40,719 nt of DNA from Streptomyces sp. SID486. GTDB taxonomy: Bacteria; Actinomycetota; Actinomycetes; Streptomycetales; Streptomycetaceae. The notes beneath the pieces were generated by a model that saw nothing but the letters and a program-made list of their open reading frames with translations, was not told the origin of the DNA and did not search any database. The DNA lies in contig NZ_WWJT01000427.1 of the NCBI RefSeq assembly GCF_009865385.1, forward strand, positions 1 through 40,719. Reading direction: 5' to 3'. Made by a program: the position numbers and the translations under genes. Below, in pieces: positions 1-7,774 of this stretch; position 1 is the first letter of the stretch; the number at the start of each line of letters is the position of its first letter.

Positions 1-1007
1 CCGCCCGTCCCGCCGCACTGCTGCGCCGGGCGCCCGCGCTGGCCGCCCAGCCGGGCAAACTCGCCGAAGGCGCGGGTTACGCGGCCCGGTTGCTGCGTCA
101 CGGCGTCCCCGTCCTGGCCCGCCACACCGTCGTGGCGGCACACGGCACCGACCGGCTGGAGGCGGTCACGGTGGCCGCGCTCGGCCGGGCGGGTGACCTC
201 CGGCCCGGCAGCGCCCGCCGGATCCGCTGCGACACCCTCGCCGTGGGCCACGGCATGCTGCCGCACACCGATCTCGCCGAGACCCTCGGCTGCACCCTGT
301 CCGGTACCGCCGTGCGCGTCGACGACGAGCAGCGCACCGACGTGACCGGCGTCTGGGCGGCCGGGGAGGCCACCGGCGTCGGCGGTGCGGGGCTCGCCCT
401 CGCCGAGGGACACATCGCCGGGCGCTCGGCCGCCGCCCGGCTGTACGGCACCGACCCCGATCCACGCGGCTGGACCGCCGCGCGGCTGGCCAGGTCCCGG
501 CTGCGAGAGTTCGCCAGGGCCCTCGACGCGGTGTACGAGCCGCCGGAGGGCTGGGCCGACCGGATCCCGGACGACACGGTGGTGTGCCGGTGCGAGGAGG
601 TCACCGCCGGGGAGGTACGCGGCGCCGTGGCCACGCTCGGCGCCGGGGACCTGCGCACCGTGAAACTGCTGTCCCGGGCGGGGATGGGCTGGTGTCAGGG
701 CCGGATGTGCGCGCCCGCGGTGGCGGGTCTGACCGGCTGCCCGCTCACCCCCGGCCGGCGGCCGTTCGCCCGACCGGTCCCGCTGGGCGTCCTGGCCGGC
801 CTGCCGGACACGAAGGCGGGCCTGCCGGACACGAAGGCGGGCCTGCCGGACATGAAGGCGAGGCCGCCGGACACGAAGGCGGGGCCGCCGGACATGGACG
901 CGTGCCGACCGGGGGCGGACGGGAGCACGCCGGACGCGGACACCGGCCCGCCGCCCTCCGGTACCGGCTCGCGACACACGGACGCGGGGCCGCCGGACAC
1001 GGACTGA
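1..1007 (+). CDS. FAD/NAD(P)-dependent oxidoreductase with BFD-like [2Fe-2S] domain (5' end outside window), probable D-hydroxyproline dehydrogenase subunit
   Basis: The reading frame (codons from base 3) is open from the left edge to the TGA at 1005-1007, so the N-terminal FAD-binding part lies outside the window. What remains is the end of a pyridine-nucleotide-disulfide-type oxidoreductase, with a GVWAAGEATG motif typical of the second FAD contact at about 348-377. It is followed by a BFD-like [2Fe-2S] domain with four cysteines at 585, 591, 693 and 708 (CRC...WCQGRMC). This architecture is known from the HcnB/LhpB-like subunit of amine and D-hydroxyproline dehydrogenases. The next genes encode a DapA-family enzyme and a hydroxyproline-type epimerase, so oxidation of cis-4-hydroxy-D-proline is the likely role. 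The protein does not end after the normal RPVPLGVLAG segment but runs about 70 residues further into a 7-residue repeat and low-complexity tail, which is unusual for the family. Confidence 0.82.
   Translation, partial: ARPAALLRRAPALAAQPGKLAEGAGYAARLLRHGVPVLARHTVVAAHGTDRLEAVTVAALGRAGDLRPGSARRIRCDTLAVGHGMLPHTDLAETLGCTLSGTAVRVDDEQRTDVTGVWAAGEATGVGGAGLALAEGHIAGRSAAARLYGTDPDPRGWTAARLARSRLREFARALDAVYEPPEGWADRIPDDTVVCRCEEVTAGEVRGAVATLGAGDLRTVKLLSRAGMGWCQGRMCAPAVAGLTGCPLTPGRRPFARPVPLGVLAGLPDTKAGLPDTKAGLPDMKARPPDTKAGPPDMDACRPGADGSTPDADTGPPPSGTGSRHTDAGPPDTD
798..902 (+). repeat. Five in-frame 21-bp tandem repeats encoding a 7-residue unit
   Basis: Five consecutive 21-bp units encode GLPDTKA, GLPDTKA, GLPDMKA, RPPDTKA and GPPDMDA. 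They sit after the last conserved segment of the oxidoreductase and before its stop codon. The first two units are identical at DNA level and later ones are progressively degraded, as expected for slippage or unequal exchange. The reading frame is kept because the unit is 7 codons. Confidence 0.9.
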
Positions 1008-1034
1008 CTCCCGCCGCCCAGGCCCCGCCGGACC

Positions 1035-1300
1035 ACGGACTCACCGGCCCACCGAACGACCCGGCCATCCGACCAGCCGACTCACCCGCCCGACCGGACG
1101 ACCCCGGCCGCTCCCGACCGCCCGCTCACCCGCTCGACCGAACGACCCGGCCGCTCCGGGCAGCCGGTGCACCCGCCCGACCGCACGACCCCGGCCGCTC
1201 CCGACCGCCCGCTCACCCGCTCGACCGAACGACCCGGCCCCTCCGAACCGCCTGCTCACCCGCCCGACCGGGCAACTCCGGGCAGCCGATGCATCCGCGG
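1035..1300. repeat. Spacer of degenerate GC-rich repeats including a 55-bp exact direct repeat
   Basis: The 361-bp spacer between the oxidoreductase stop and the next start holds no convincing gene. It is built from variants of a CGACCGAACGACCCGGCC-like unit. Bases 1098-1152 and 1185-1239 are an exact 55-bp direct repeat with an 87-bp period. The repeat cluster stops about 50 bp before the promoter-proximal sequence of the DapA-like gene. Confidence 0.85.
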
Positions 1301-1329
1301 GTACGGCGGGTCCACCCGAGCACCGGTCG

Positions 1330-1341
1330 GTGATATGTCAC
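1330..1341. promoter_or_regulatory. Candidate GntR-type operator upstream of the hydroxyproline genes
   Basis: GTGATATGTCAC is a 4-4-4 inverted repeat (GTGA/TCAC) lying 27 bp before the ATG at 1369, in the only AT-richer stretch of this spacer. A FadR/VanR-like GntR regulator is encoded three genes downstream, so an operator here is reasonable. The motif is short and could occur by chance. Confidence 0.3.
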
Positions 1342-1368
1342 ACGCTACTGACTGAGGAGAGTTCACCC

Positions 1369-2265
1369 ATGACGCATTCCGAGAACCGCCCCTGGCGGGG
1401 CATCCTCGTCGCCACCGCCCTGCCGCTCCGTGCCGACCTCTCGGTCGACCACGACCGGTACGCCGAGCACTGCGCCTGGCTCGTCGCGAACGGCTGCGAC
1501 GGCGTCGTACCCAACGGCTCGCTCGGCGAGTACCAGGTGCTCACCCCCGAGGAGCGCGACCGGGTGGTGCGGACGGCCGTGGCCGCGGTCGGCGGGGCGC
1601 GCGTGATGCCGGGTGTCGCCGCGTACGGCTCCGCCGAGGCCCGACGCTGGGCCGAGCGCGCCGCCGAGGCGGGCTGCGCGTCGGTGATGCTGCTGCCGCC
1701 CAACGCCTACCGCGCCGACGAGCGGTCCGTCCTCGCCCACTACGCCGAGGTCGCCAAGGCGGGCCTGCCGGTGGTGGCGTACAACAACCCGATCGACACC
1801 AAGGTGGACCTGGTCCCCGAACTCCTGGCCCGGCTGCACGGCGAGGGACTCGTGCGCGCCGTCAAGGAGTTCTCCGGTGATGTCCGCCGCGCCTACCGGA
1901 TCCGCGAACTCGCCCCGGAACTGGACCTGCTGGCCGGCGCCGACGACGTACTGCTGGAGCTGGCGGTGGCCGGCGCCAAGGGCTGGGTCGCCGGCTACCC
2001 CAACGCGCTGCCCCGCGCGTCGGCGGAGCTGTACCGCGCCGCGACGGCCGGTGACCTCGGCACCGCGCTCCCCCTGTACCGGCAGCTGCACCCGCTGCTG
2101 CGCTGGGACTCGAAGACCGAGTTCGTCCAGGCGATCAAACTCTCCATGGACGTCGTCGGGCGGTACGGCGGCCCGGTGCGCCCGCCCCGCGTACCGTTGC
2201 CGCCCGAGCAGGAGGCCGCGGTCCGCGCGGCCACCGAGAAGGCCGTCGCCGCCGGTCTCGCGTAA
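1369..2265 (+). CDS. DapA-family enzyme, probable 1-pyrroline-4-hydroxy-2-carboxylate deaminase
   Basis: This 298-residue TIM-barrel protein belongs to the dihydrodipicolinate synthase/N-acetylneuraminate lyase family. Expected catalytic residues are visible: Tyr138 in VVAYNNP and the Schiff-base Lys166 in AVKEFSG. DapA-family enzymes next to a hydroxyproline epimerase and an FAD oxidoreductase are known to deaminate 1-pyrroline-4-hydroxy-2-carboxylate to 2-oxoglutarate semialdehyde, and that is the inferred role here. The ATG at 1369 is preferred because GAGGAGA lies 8-14 bases upstream; an in-frame ATG at 1334 is preceded only by repeat sequence. The epimerase gene starts 12 bp after its stop, so the two are probably cotranscribed. 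A keto-deoxysugar aldolase role cannot be fully excluded. Confidence 0.85.
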   Translation: MTHSENRPWRGILVATALPLRADLSVDHDRYAEHCAWLVANGCDGVVPNGSLGEYQVLTPEERDRVVRTAVAAVGGARVMPGVAAYGSAEARRWAERAAEAGCASVMLLPPNAYRADERSVLAHYAEVAKAGLPVVAYNNPIDTKVDLVPELLARLHGEGLVRAVKEFSGDVRRAYRIRELAPELDLLAGADDVLLELAVAGAKGWVAGYPNALPRASAELYRAATAGDLGTALPLYRQLHPLLRWDSKTEFVQAIKLSMDVVGRYGGPVRPPRVPLPPEQEAAVRAATEKAVAAGLA

Positions 2266-2277
2266 GGGGGCCGGAGC

Positions 2278-3279
2278 ATGCGCAGCAAACTCGTCCTGCA
2301 CGCCGTCGACTCGCACACCGAGGGCATGCCGACCCGCGTGATCACCGGTGGTGTCGGCACCGTCCCCGGCGCGACCATGAACGAACGGCGACTGTACTTC
2401 CGCGACCACCTCGACCACGTCAAGCGGCTGCTGATGAACGAGCCGCGCGGCCACTCGGCGATGAGCGGCGCCGTCCTGCAGCCGCCGACCCGCCCCGACT
2501 GCGACTTCGGCGTCGTCTACATCGAGGTCTCCGGCTATCTGCCGATGTGCGGGCACGGCACGATCGGGGTGGCGACCGTGCTGGTCGAGACCGGCATGGT
2601 GGAGGTCGTGGAGCCGGTGACCACCATCCGGCTGGACACCCCGGCGGGACCCGTGGTCGCCGAGGTGGCGGTGGAGAACGGTGCCGCGCTGAACGTCACC
2701 CTGCGCAACGTCCCGTCGTTCTCCGCCGCCCTGGACCGCGAGATCACCCTGCCCGACGGGCGCACGGTCACCTACGACCTGGCCTACGGCGGCAACTTCT
2801 ACGCGATCCTCCCGCTCGACGCCTTCGGGCTGCCCTTCGACCGCGCCCGCAAGGACGACATCCTCGCGGCGGGGCTGTCGCTGATGCGCGCGATCAACGA
2901 GCAGGCGGAGCCGGTGCATCCGCAGGACCCGTCGATCCGCGGCTGCCACCACGTCCACCTCTACGCTCCCGGCGCGACGGCGCGGCACTCCCGGCACGCC
3001 ATGGCCATCCACCCCGGCTGGTTCGACCGCTCCCCGTGCGGCACGGGTACCAGCGCGCGCATGGCGCAGCTGCACGCGCGCGGTGAACTCCCCCTGCACA
3101 CCGAGTTCGTGAACGAGTCCTTCATCGGCACCCGCTTCACGGGGCGGCTGCTGGGGACGACGGAGGTCGCCGGGGTGCCGGCCGTGCTGCCCAGCTTCAC
3201 CGGCCGCGCGTGGATCACGGGCACCGCGCAGTACCTGCTGGACCCGACCGATCCGTTCCCGGAGGGCTTCGTCCTCTAG
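2278..3279 (+). CDS. Proline racemase family protein, probable 4-hydroxyproline 2-epimerase
   Basis: This 333-residue cytosolic protein is full length for the proline racemase family. Both active-site cysteines are present: Cys91 in PMCGHGTIG and Cys254 in RSPCGTGTS. That argues for a racemase/epimerase and against the related trans-3-hydroxyproline dehydratases, in which the second cysteine is replaced by Thr. With the DapA-type deaminase just upstream and the [2Fe-2S] oxidoreductase before it, the likely reaction is trans-4-hydroxy-L-proline to cis-4-hydroxy-D-proline, the first step of hydroxyproline degradation. The start at 2278 follows a purine-rich GGGGGCCGGAG segment, and the gene is probably in the same transcript as its upstream neighbour. 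Confidence 0.9.
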   Translation: MRSKLVLHAVDSHTEGMPTRVITGGVGTVPGATMNERRLYFRDHLDHVKRLLMNEPRGHSAMSGAVLQPPTRPDCDFGVVYIEVSGYLPMCGHGTIGVATVLVETGMVEVVEPVTTIRLDTPAGPVVAEVAVENGAALNVTLRNVPSFSAALDREITLPDGRTVTYDLAYGGNFYAILPLDAFGLPFDRARKDDILAAGLSLMRAINEQAEPVHPQDPSIRGCHHVHLYAPGATARHSRHAMAIHPGWFDRSPCGTGTSARMAQLHARGELPLHTEFVNESFIGTRFTGRLLGTTEVAGVPAVLPSFTGRAWITGTAQYLLDPTDPFPEGFVL

Positions 3280-3288
3280 ACTCACCCG

Positions 3289-3987
3289 GTGATGCGTGAC
3301 ATGGCACAGAACGCGCGTGGGGAAGAGGCGCCCGCGCTCCCCCGGCTCGGCGGCCGGCGGAGCAGCTACCGCGAGCGGGTGGCCGACGCCCTGCGCGCCG
3401 CGCTGATCGCGGGCGAGCTGCGGCCGGGCGAGGTGTACTCGGCGCCCTCGTTGGCGACGCGGTTCGGCGTCTCGGCGACCCCGGTCCGGGAGGCGATGCT
3501 GGACCTGGCCAAGGAGGGCCTGGTCGACACCGTGCCCAACAAGGGATTCCGGGTCACCGCCGTCTCCGACCAGCAGCTGGACGAGTACACGCACATCCGG
3601 TCACTCGTCGAGATCCCCACCGTGGTGGCCCTGGCCCGTACGGCCGACCGCGTCTCGCTGGAGGCGCTGCGCCCGGCGGCCCGGGAGATCGTCACCGCCG
3701 CGGTGGCGGGCGACCTGATCGGCTACGTCGAGGCCGACACCCGCTTCCACCTGGGACTGCTCGCCCTGGCGGGCAACGCCCACCTGGTCGAGGTCGTCGC
3801 CGACCTGCGTAAACGCTCCCGTCTGTACGGGCTGACCGCGCTGGTGGAGGCGGGCCGGCTGCTCGCCTCCGCCGAGGAGCACCTGGAGCTGCTGGACGCC
3901 CTGCTGGAGCGTGACGAGAAGGCCGTACACGAGATCATGACCCGGCACCTGGGACACGTACGCAGCCTGTGGGCAGCCGCGGACTGA
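3289..3987 (+). CDS. GntR family transcriptional regulator (FadR/FCD subfamily)
   Basis: This is a 232-residue regulator. Residues of about 25-93 form a winged helix (YRERVADALRAAL, then SAPSLATRFGVSATPVREAML). Residues of about 98-228 form a helical FCD ligand-binding domain with the D/H-rich metal-site segments DTRFHLGLL and MTRHLGHV. The gene begins with GTG at 3289, 9 bp after the epimerase stop, with a possible ATG one codon later. Its position at the end of the hydroxyproline genes suggests it senses hydroxyproline or a pathway intermediate and controls this block, a common arrangement for FCD-type regulators. The ligand is inferred only. Confidence 0.88.
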   Translation: MMRDMAQNARGEEAPALPRLGGRRSSYRERVADALRAALIAGELRPGEVYSAPSLATRFGVSATPVREAMLDLAKEGLVDTVPNKGFRVTAVSDQQLDEYTHIRSLVEIPTVVALARTADRVSLEALRPAAREIVTAAVAGDLIGYVEADTRFHLGLLALAGNAHLVEVVADLRKRSRLYGLTALVEAGRLLASAEEHLELLDALLERDEKAVHEIMTRHLGHVRSLWAAAD

Positions 3988-4250
3988 CCGGCCCCGACAC
4001 CCGGCACACCGCACGCCCGGGGCGCGGCACGCCCCACGCCCGGCACACGACGCGTCAGACGCCCGGCGGGCCCGACGCCGACGAGACCGGCGGCCGACGC
4101 GCCCCACCCGGCACACCGCACGCCCGGCGCGCCCGGCGGTAGAAGCGGCGCCCCGACGCGACCGACGCCCAGCGCGCCCCGCGCCCGACGCACCCGGCCC
4201 GGTCGGGGCGCCCGGCGCGATCGGGGCGCCCGGCTTGGTCGGGACGCCCC
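3988..4250. repeat. Gene-free spacer of GC-rich repeats
   Basis: The spacer between the regulator and the permease carries no convincing gene. A 23-bp direct repeat containing CCGGCACACCGCACGCCCGG occurs at 3998-4020 and 4105-4127. TCGGGGCGCCCGGC is repeated at 4203-4216 and 4221-4234 (18-bp period) and followed by a diverged copy at 4239. That last part, GTCGGG then CCCGAC around 4239-4252, can fold into a small hairpin and may end the upstream transcript. Bases 4300-4444 are less repetitive and probably hold the permease promoter, but no clear -35/-10 pair was found. Confidence 0.65.
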
Positions 4251-4444
4251 GACAGCCGGCGCGCCCCGGCGGCCCATCGCGGGACATCTCGCGGTACGAG
4301 CGGTGCGCCACGACGCTTTTTGCGGGTCCGGGCGCCCCACACGAAACAACGACCGGCGATTTTGCGGCGGCTCGAAGCGTCCCCGACCATGGGCCCCGTC
4401 CCGGCGATCCCGGGAACGTCAGTTCCATGAGAGGCGCACCACCC

Positions 4445-5851
4445 ATGCACAGCACCGGAACCGTCCCGCAGTCGGCTCCGGCCCCCGCGGTCGTCCCCGC
4501 GGAGTCCCCCACGGTTCCCGTCGAGGACCCGCACGGCGACACCGGCAGGCACGCCCGGCGGTTCGGGCTGCCCGTCGCCACCGCGCTGGTCATGGGCAAC
4601 ATCATCGGCGGCGGCATCTTCCTGCTGCCCGCCTCCATCGCGCCCTTCGGCACGGTCAGCCTGGTCGCCTTCGTGGTGCTGACCGTCGGTGCCGTCGCGC
4701 TCGCCCTGGTCTTCGGCCGGCTCGCCGCCCGCGACCCCCGCACCGGCGGCCCCTACGTCTACGCCCGCGAGGCGTTCGGCGACTTCGCCGGCTTCCTCGC
4801 CGCCTGGTCGTACTGGATCACCACCTGGGTGTCGAACGCCGCGCTCGCCGTCGCCGCCGTCGGCTACCTCGATGTGCTGATCCCGGTCCAGGGCCACCGC
4901 TGGACCGCCTGTCTGGCCGCGCTGACCCTGCAGTGGCTGCCCGCCCTCGCCAACTTCGCCGGCACCCGCTACGTGGGCGCCGTCCAGCTGGTCTCCACGG
5001 TGCTGAAGTTCGTACCGCTGCTGCTCGTCGCCGTCGGCGGACTGTTCTTCTTCGACGCCGACCGGCTCGGGCCGTTCAACGCCGGCGGCCACAGCGCGGT
5101 CGGCGCGGTGTCCGCCTCCGCCGCCCTGCTGCTCTTCTCCTACCTCGGCGTCGAGTCCGCGGCGGTGAGCGCGGGCGAGGTCAAGGACGCCCGGCGCAAC
5201 GTGGGCCGCGCCACCGTGATCGGCACCGCGGGCGCCGCGCTGGTCTATCTGCTGGGCACGCTGTCCGTCTTCGGCACGGTCCCGCACGACCGCCTGGTCA
5301 CCTCCACCGCGCCGTTCTCGGATGCCGTGAACACGATGTTCGGCGGCAGCTGGGGCGGTACGGCGGTGGCGCTCGCCGCCCTCGTCTCGATGACCGGCTG
5401 CCTCAACGGCTGGACGCTGCTGAGCGCCCAGACACCGTACGCGGCGGCACGCGACGGGCTGTTCCCGAGCGCCTTCAGCCGCCGCCGGCGGGGCGTGCCC
5501 ACCGTCGGGGTCGGCGTGACCGCCGTCCTCGCCTCGCTGCTCACCACGTACAACTACCTGTCGGGCTCGGGCAAGGTCTTCGAGATCCTGGTCCTCGTCA
5601 CCACGTTCACGGCGACCGTGCCGTACCTGCTGGCCGCCGCCGCGCAGATCTTCCACCTGGTGCGGGGCGAGGACGTCGACCGGACGCGGCTGGTGCGCGA
5701 CGCCGTGGTCACCGCGGTGGCCGCCGCCTTCTCGGTCTGGCTGATGGCGGGCGCAGGCTACGCGGCGGTGTACCAGGGCGTGCTGTTCCTGTTCGTCGGG
5801 ATCCTGGTCTACGCGGTGATGGCGGCGCGCAGACAGCGCAGGGCGGCATAG
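4445..5851 (+). CDS. APC superfamily amino acid permease
   Basis: This is a 468-residue integral membrane protein with about 12 hydrophobic helices. It opens with the family's first-helix signature GNIIGGGIFLLPASIAPFG and continues with the helix-2/3 region ending GRLAARDPRTGGPYVYAREAFG. It belongs to the amino acid-polyamine-organocation family, closest in feel to arginine/agmatine-type antiporters. The ATG at 4445 is chosen because GAGAGG lies about 10 bases upstream; an in-frame ATG exists at 4427, preceded by the small inverted repeat GGAAC/GTTCC (4413-4426). Position after the hydroxyproline genes suggests uptake of hydroxyproline or proline, but substrate cannot be read from the sequence. 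A hairpin 108 bp after the stop separates it from the tRNA. Confidence 0.85.
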   Translation: MHSTGTVPQSAPAPAVVPAESPTVPVEDPHGDTGRHARRFGLPVATALVMGNIIGGGIFLLPASIAPFGTVSLVAFVVLTVGAVALALVFGRLAARDPRTGGPYVYAREAFGDFAGFLAAWSYWITTWVSNAALAVAAVGYLDVLIPVQGHRWTACLAALTLQWLPALANFAGTRYVGAVQLVSTVLKFVPLLLVAVGGLFFFDADRLGPFNAGGHSAVGAVSASAALLLFSYLGVESAAVSAGEVKDARRNVGRATVIGTAGAALVYLLGTLSVFGTVPHDRLVTSTAPFSDAVNTMFGGSWGGTAVALAALVSMTGCLNGWTLLSAQTPYAAARDGLFPSAFSRRRRGVPTVGVGVTAVLASLLTTYNYLSGSGKVFEILVLVTTFTATVPYLLAAAAQIFHLVRGEDVDRTRLVRDAVVTAVAAAFSVWLMAGAGYAAVYQGVLFLFVGILVYAVMAARRQRRAA

Positions 5852-5958
5852 CCGGCGGGCGATGTCCGGCGCGCGGGCGGCGCCCGGCGGCACAGCCGGC
5901 CGGCGCCGCCTGGGTCCGGCCCGGTCGCCCCGGGTGCGAGGACCGTGCGCCGGGTACG

Positions 5959-5997
5959 GGTAAGGCCCGTATGCGCGCTGCGCATACGGGCCTTACC
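5959..5997. terminator. Perfect 18-bp hairpin between permease and tRNA-Pro
   Basis: Arms 5959-5976 and 5980-5997 are perfectly complementary around a 3-nt GCT loop. There is no T-tract on either side, as is usual for Streptomyces terminators. It lies between a plus-strand gene and a minus-strand tRNA and can serve both. The tRNA 3' end is 22 bp away. Confidence 0.85.
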
Positions 5998-6018
5998 GCT
6001 GACCATGGACGTCCGTCC

Positions 6019-6095
<77 letters not shown>

Positions 6096-6140
6096 CCGCG
6101 GTCTCACGCGGGGTGTTCCGCGTGATCACGCAGGTCAACC

Positions 6141-7571
6141 CTACCGCACCGGTGCGGGTGCCGGTGTCGCCTCCGGCACGGGGTGCGGCTCGGTGACGCG
6201 GCCCGGACGGCGGACCGGGACGAGGAGTGCCGCGCCGGTCGCGGCCAGGCAGAGCAGGGCCAGCAGGGCCCAGCCGTGGGTGTAGCCGGAGGCGTACGGC
6301 AGGCCCGAGGGCTGGAGCCGGCCGGTGACCAGCACGCTGGTGAGCGCGGCGCCTATGGAGCCGCCGATGGTGCGGATGTTGGCGTTCATACCGGTCGCGG
6401 CGCCGGTCTGGTCGACCGGCACGCTGCCCACGACGAGGTTGGCCATCGAGGCGAAGGCCAGTCCGATGCCGAGGCCGAACAGACCGGCCACGACCGCGAT
6501 CTGCCACTGCTCGTCGTGCCAGAGGGTGAGGAAGCCGCAGGCCAGGGAGCCGAGCGCGGCGCCCGTGGTGAGGAGTGCCTTGGCCCCGACGCGGGGTTCC
6601 AGGCGGCCGGACAGGACGCCGGAGAGGAACATCGCGAGGAGCATCGGCAGCATGAGCAGGCCGGAGGCGGTCACGCCGACGCCGAAGCCGTAGCCGGCGG
6701 CGCCGGGGGTCTGGACGAAGCCCGGCAGGAAGGACCAGATCGAGTACATGCCGGCGCCGAACAGCAGGGCGGCGGCGTTGGTCGTCCACACCGTGGGCAG
6801 CCTGAGCACCCGCAGGTCGATGAGCGGGCTGCGGGAGCGGGCCTCGGTCACCAGCCACACCGCGAACAGCACGACGGCGACGGCGAACAGGCCGAGCACC
6901 TTCGCCGACCCCCAGCCCCACTGTCCGGCCTGGCTCAGCGGCAGCAGCAGGGCCACCAGCCAGCCGGAGAGCAGGACGGCACCGCCCCAGCTGACCTTGC
7001 CTTCGGCTCGCTCGGGCGACTCGGGGACGTAGCGCAGGGCGATCAGGACCGTCGCGGCGACGATGGCCACGGGGAACCAGAACAGCCAGCGGTAGTCGAG
7101 CGCGGAGACGATCGGCCCGGCGGCGACCATGCCGACGCCGCCGCCGGCCGCGATCACGGCGGAGAGGTTGCTGATGCTGCCGCTGACCTCGGCCGGGGCG
7201 AACTCGTCCCGGATGATGCCGAAGGAGAGCGGGAACAGGGCCCCACCGACACCCTGGACGATCCGGGCGACGATGAGTACGGCGATGTTCGGGGCCAGCG
7301 CGGCGACGAGGCACCCCGCGAGGACGGCCAGCAGGACGGCGACGAGGGTCCGCTTCTTGCCTGCGAGGTCGCCGACCCGGCCGAGGATCGGGGTGAAGAC
7401 CGAGGCGGACAGCAGGTAGGCCGTCATCACCCAGGTCGCGGTGGACTGGGAGGCGTGCAGGGCGTGCTGGACGGTCGGCAGGGCCGGCGCGATCAGCGAC
7501 TGCAGCATGGAGAAGACGCCGGCACCGGTCGCGAGGACCGCGAAGGTGAGGCGGGTGGACGGGCGGGGCAT
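6141..7571 (-). CDS. MFS drug/metabolite exporter, DHA2 (14-TMS) type
   Basis: This is a 476-residue membrane protein with about 14 hydrophobic helices and the MFS motif A segment GRVGDLAGKKRT between helices 2 and 3. It also has the motif-C-like glycine-rich helix containing VIAAGGGVGMVAAGPI. It fits the proton-coupled EmrB/QacA exporter group. The ATG at 7571 is preferred over upstream in-frame starts because GGAGAGG precedes it and the extension to 7751 would run through the operator region. It is divergent from a TetR gene with two palindromes and its own predicted promoter between them, so it is probably repressed by that TetR and induced by an exported compound. The substrate is unknown. 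Confidence 0.9.
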   Translation of the reverse strand: MPRPSTRLTFAVLATGAGVFSMLQSLIAPALPTVQHALHASQSTATWVMTAYLLSASVFTPILGRVGDLAGKKRTLVAVLLAVLAGCLVAALAPNIAVLIVARIVQGVGGALFPLSFGIIRDEFAPAEVSGSISNLSAVIAAGGGVGMVAAGPIVSALDYRWLFWFPVAIVAATVLIALRYVPESPERAEGKVSWGGAVLLSGWLVALLLPLSQAGQWGWGSAKVLGLFAVAVVLFAVWLVTEARSRSPLIDLRVLRLPTVWTTNAAALLFGAGMYSIWSFLPGFVQTPGAAGYGFGVGVTASGLLMLPMLLAMFLSGVLSGRLEPRVGAKALLTTGAALGSLACGFLTLWHDEQWQIAVVAGLFGLGIGLAFASMANLVVGSVPVDQTGAATGMNANIRTIGGSIGAALTSVLVTGRLQPSGLPYASGYTHGWALLALLCLAATGAALLVPVRRPGRVTEPHPVPEATPAPAPVR

Positions 7572-7700
7572 GAAGAAGCCTCTCCGGAAAGCGGGGACAC
7601 GGAGGGTCGGAAGTGGAGGGCACGGTCGTACGGGCCGTGCGGCGGGTGCGGAGCGGGCATGCGCGGGCCGCGTCCGGCCACGGCGGAGCCGCCCCGCACT

Positions 7701-7729
7701 GATAAAGTGGAGGTACCCCTCCACTGTAA
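7701..7729 (-). promoter_or_regulatory. Predicted promoter of the MFS gene, overlapped by an operator
   Basis: On the minus strand TTACAG (plus 7724-7729) and TTTATC (plus 7701-7706) are separated by exactly 17 bp. The spacer coincides with the first palindrome at 7706-7725. A repressor bound there would block RNA polymerase directly. Confidence 0.6.
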
Positions 7730-7745
7730 CGGAGGCACCCCTCCG
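7706..7745. promoter_or_regulatory. Two tandem palindromic operators for the TetR regulator
   Basis: Site 1 (7706-7725) is AGTGGAGG-TACC-CCTCCACT, perfect over 8-bp arms. Site 2 (7730-7745) is CGGAGG-CACC-CCTCCG, perfect over 6-bp arms. Both share the GGAGG-NACC-CCTCC core, and their centres are 22 bp apart, about two helical turns. They lie between the divergent tetR and exporter genes, the usual place for TetR operators. Confidence 0.75.
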
Positions 7746-7774
7746 GTTCAATCGATTCCCTCCCGGGAGGCACC

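Noticed and set aside
584..1333. A 249-codon plus-strand frame with GHEGGPAGHEG repeats
   Set aside because: It is the out-of-frame reading of the oxidoreductase 3' end and of the spacer repeats, without a ribosome site.
1363..3594. A 743-codon open frame on the minus strand across the hydroxyproline genes
   Set aside because: It mirrors the DapA, epimerase and GntR genes, has a composition typical of the antisense of GC-rich coding DNA, and shows no recognisable domain.
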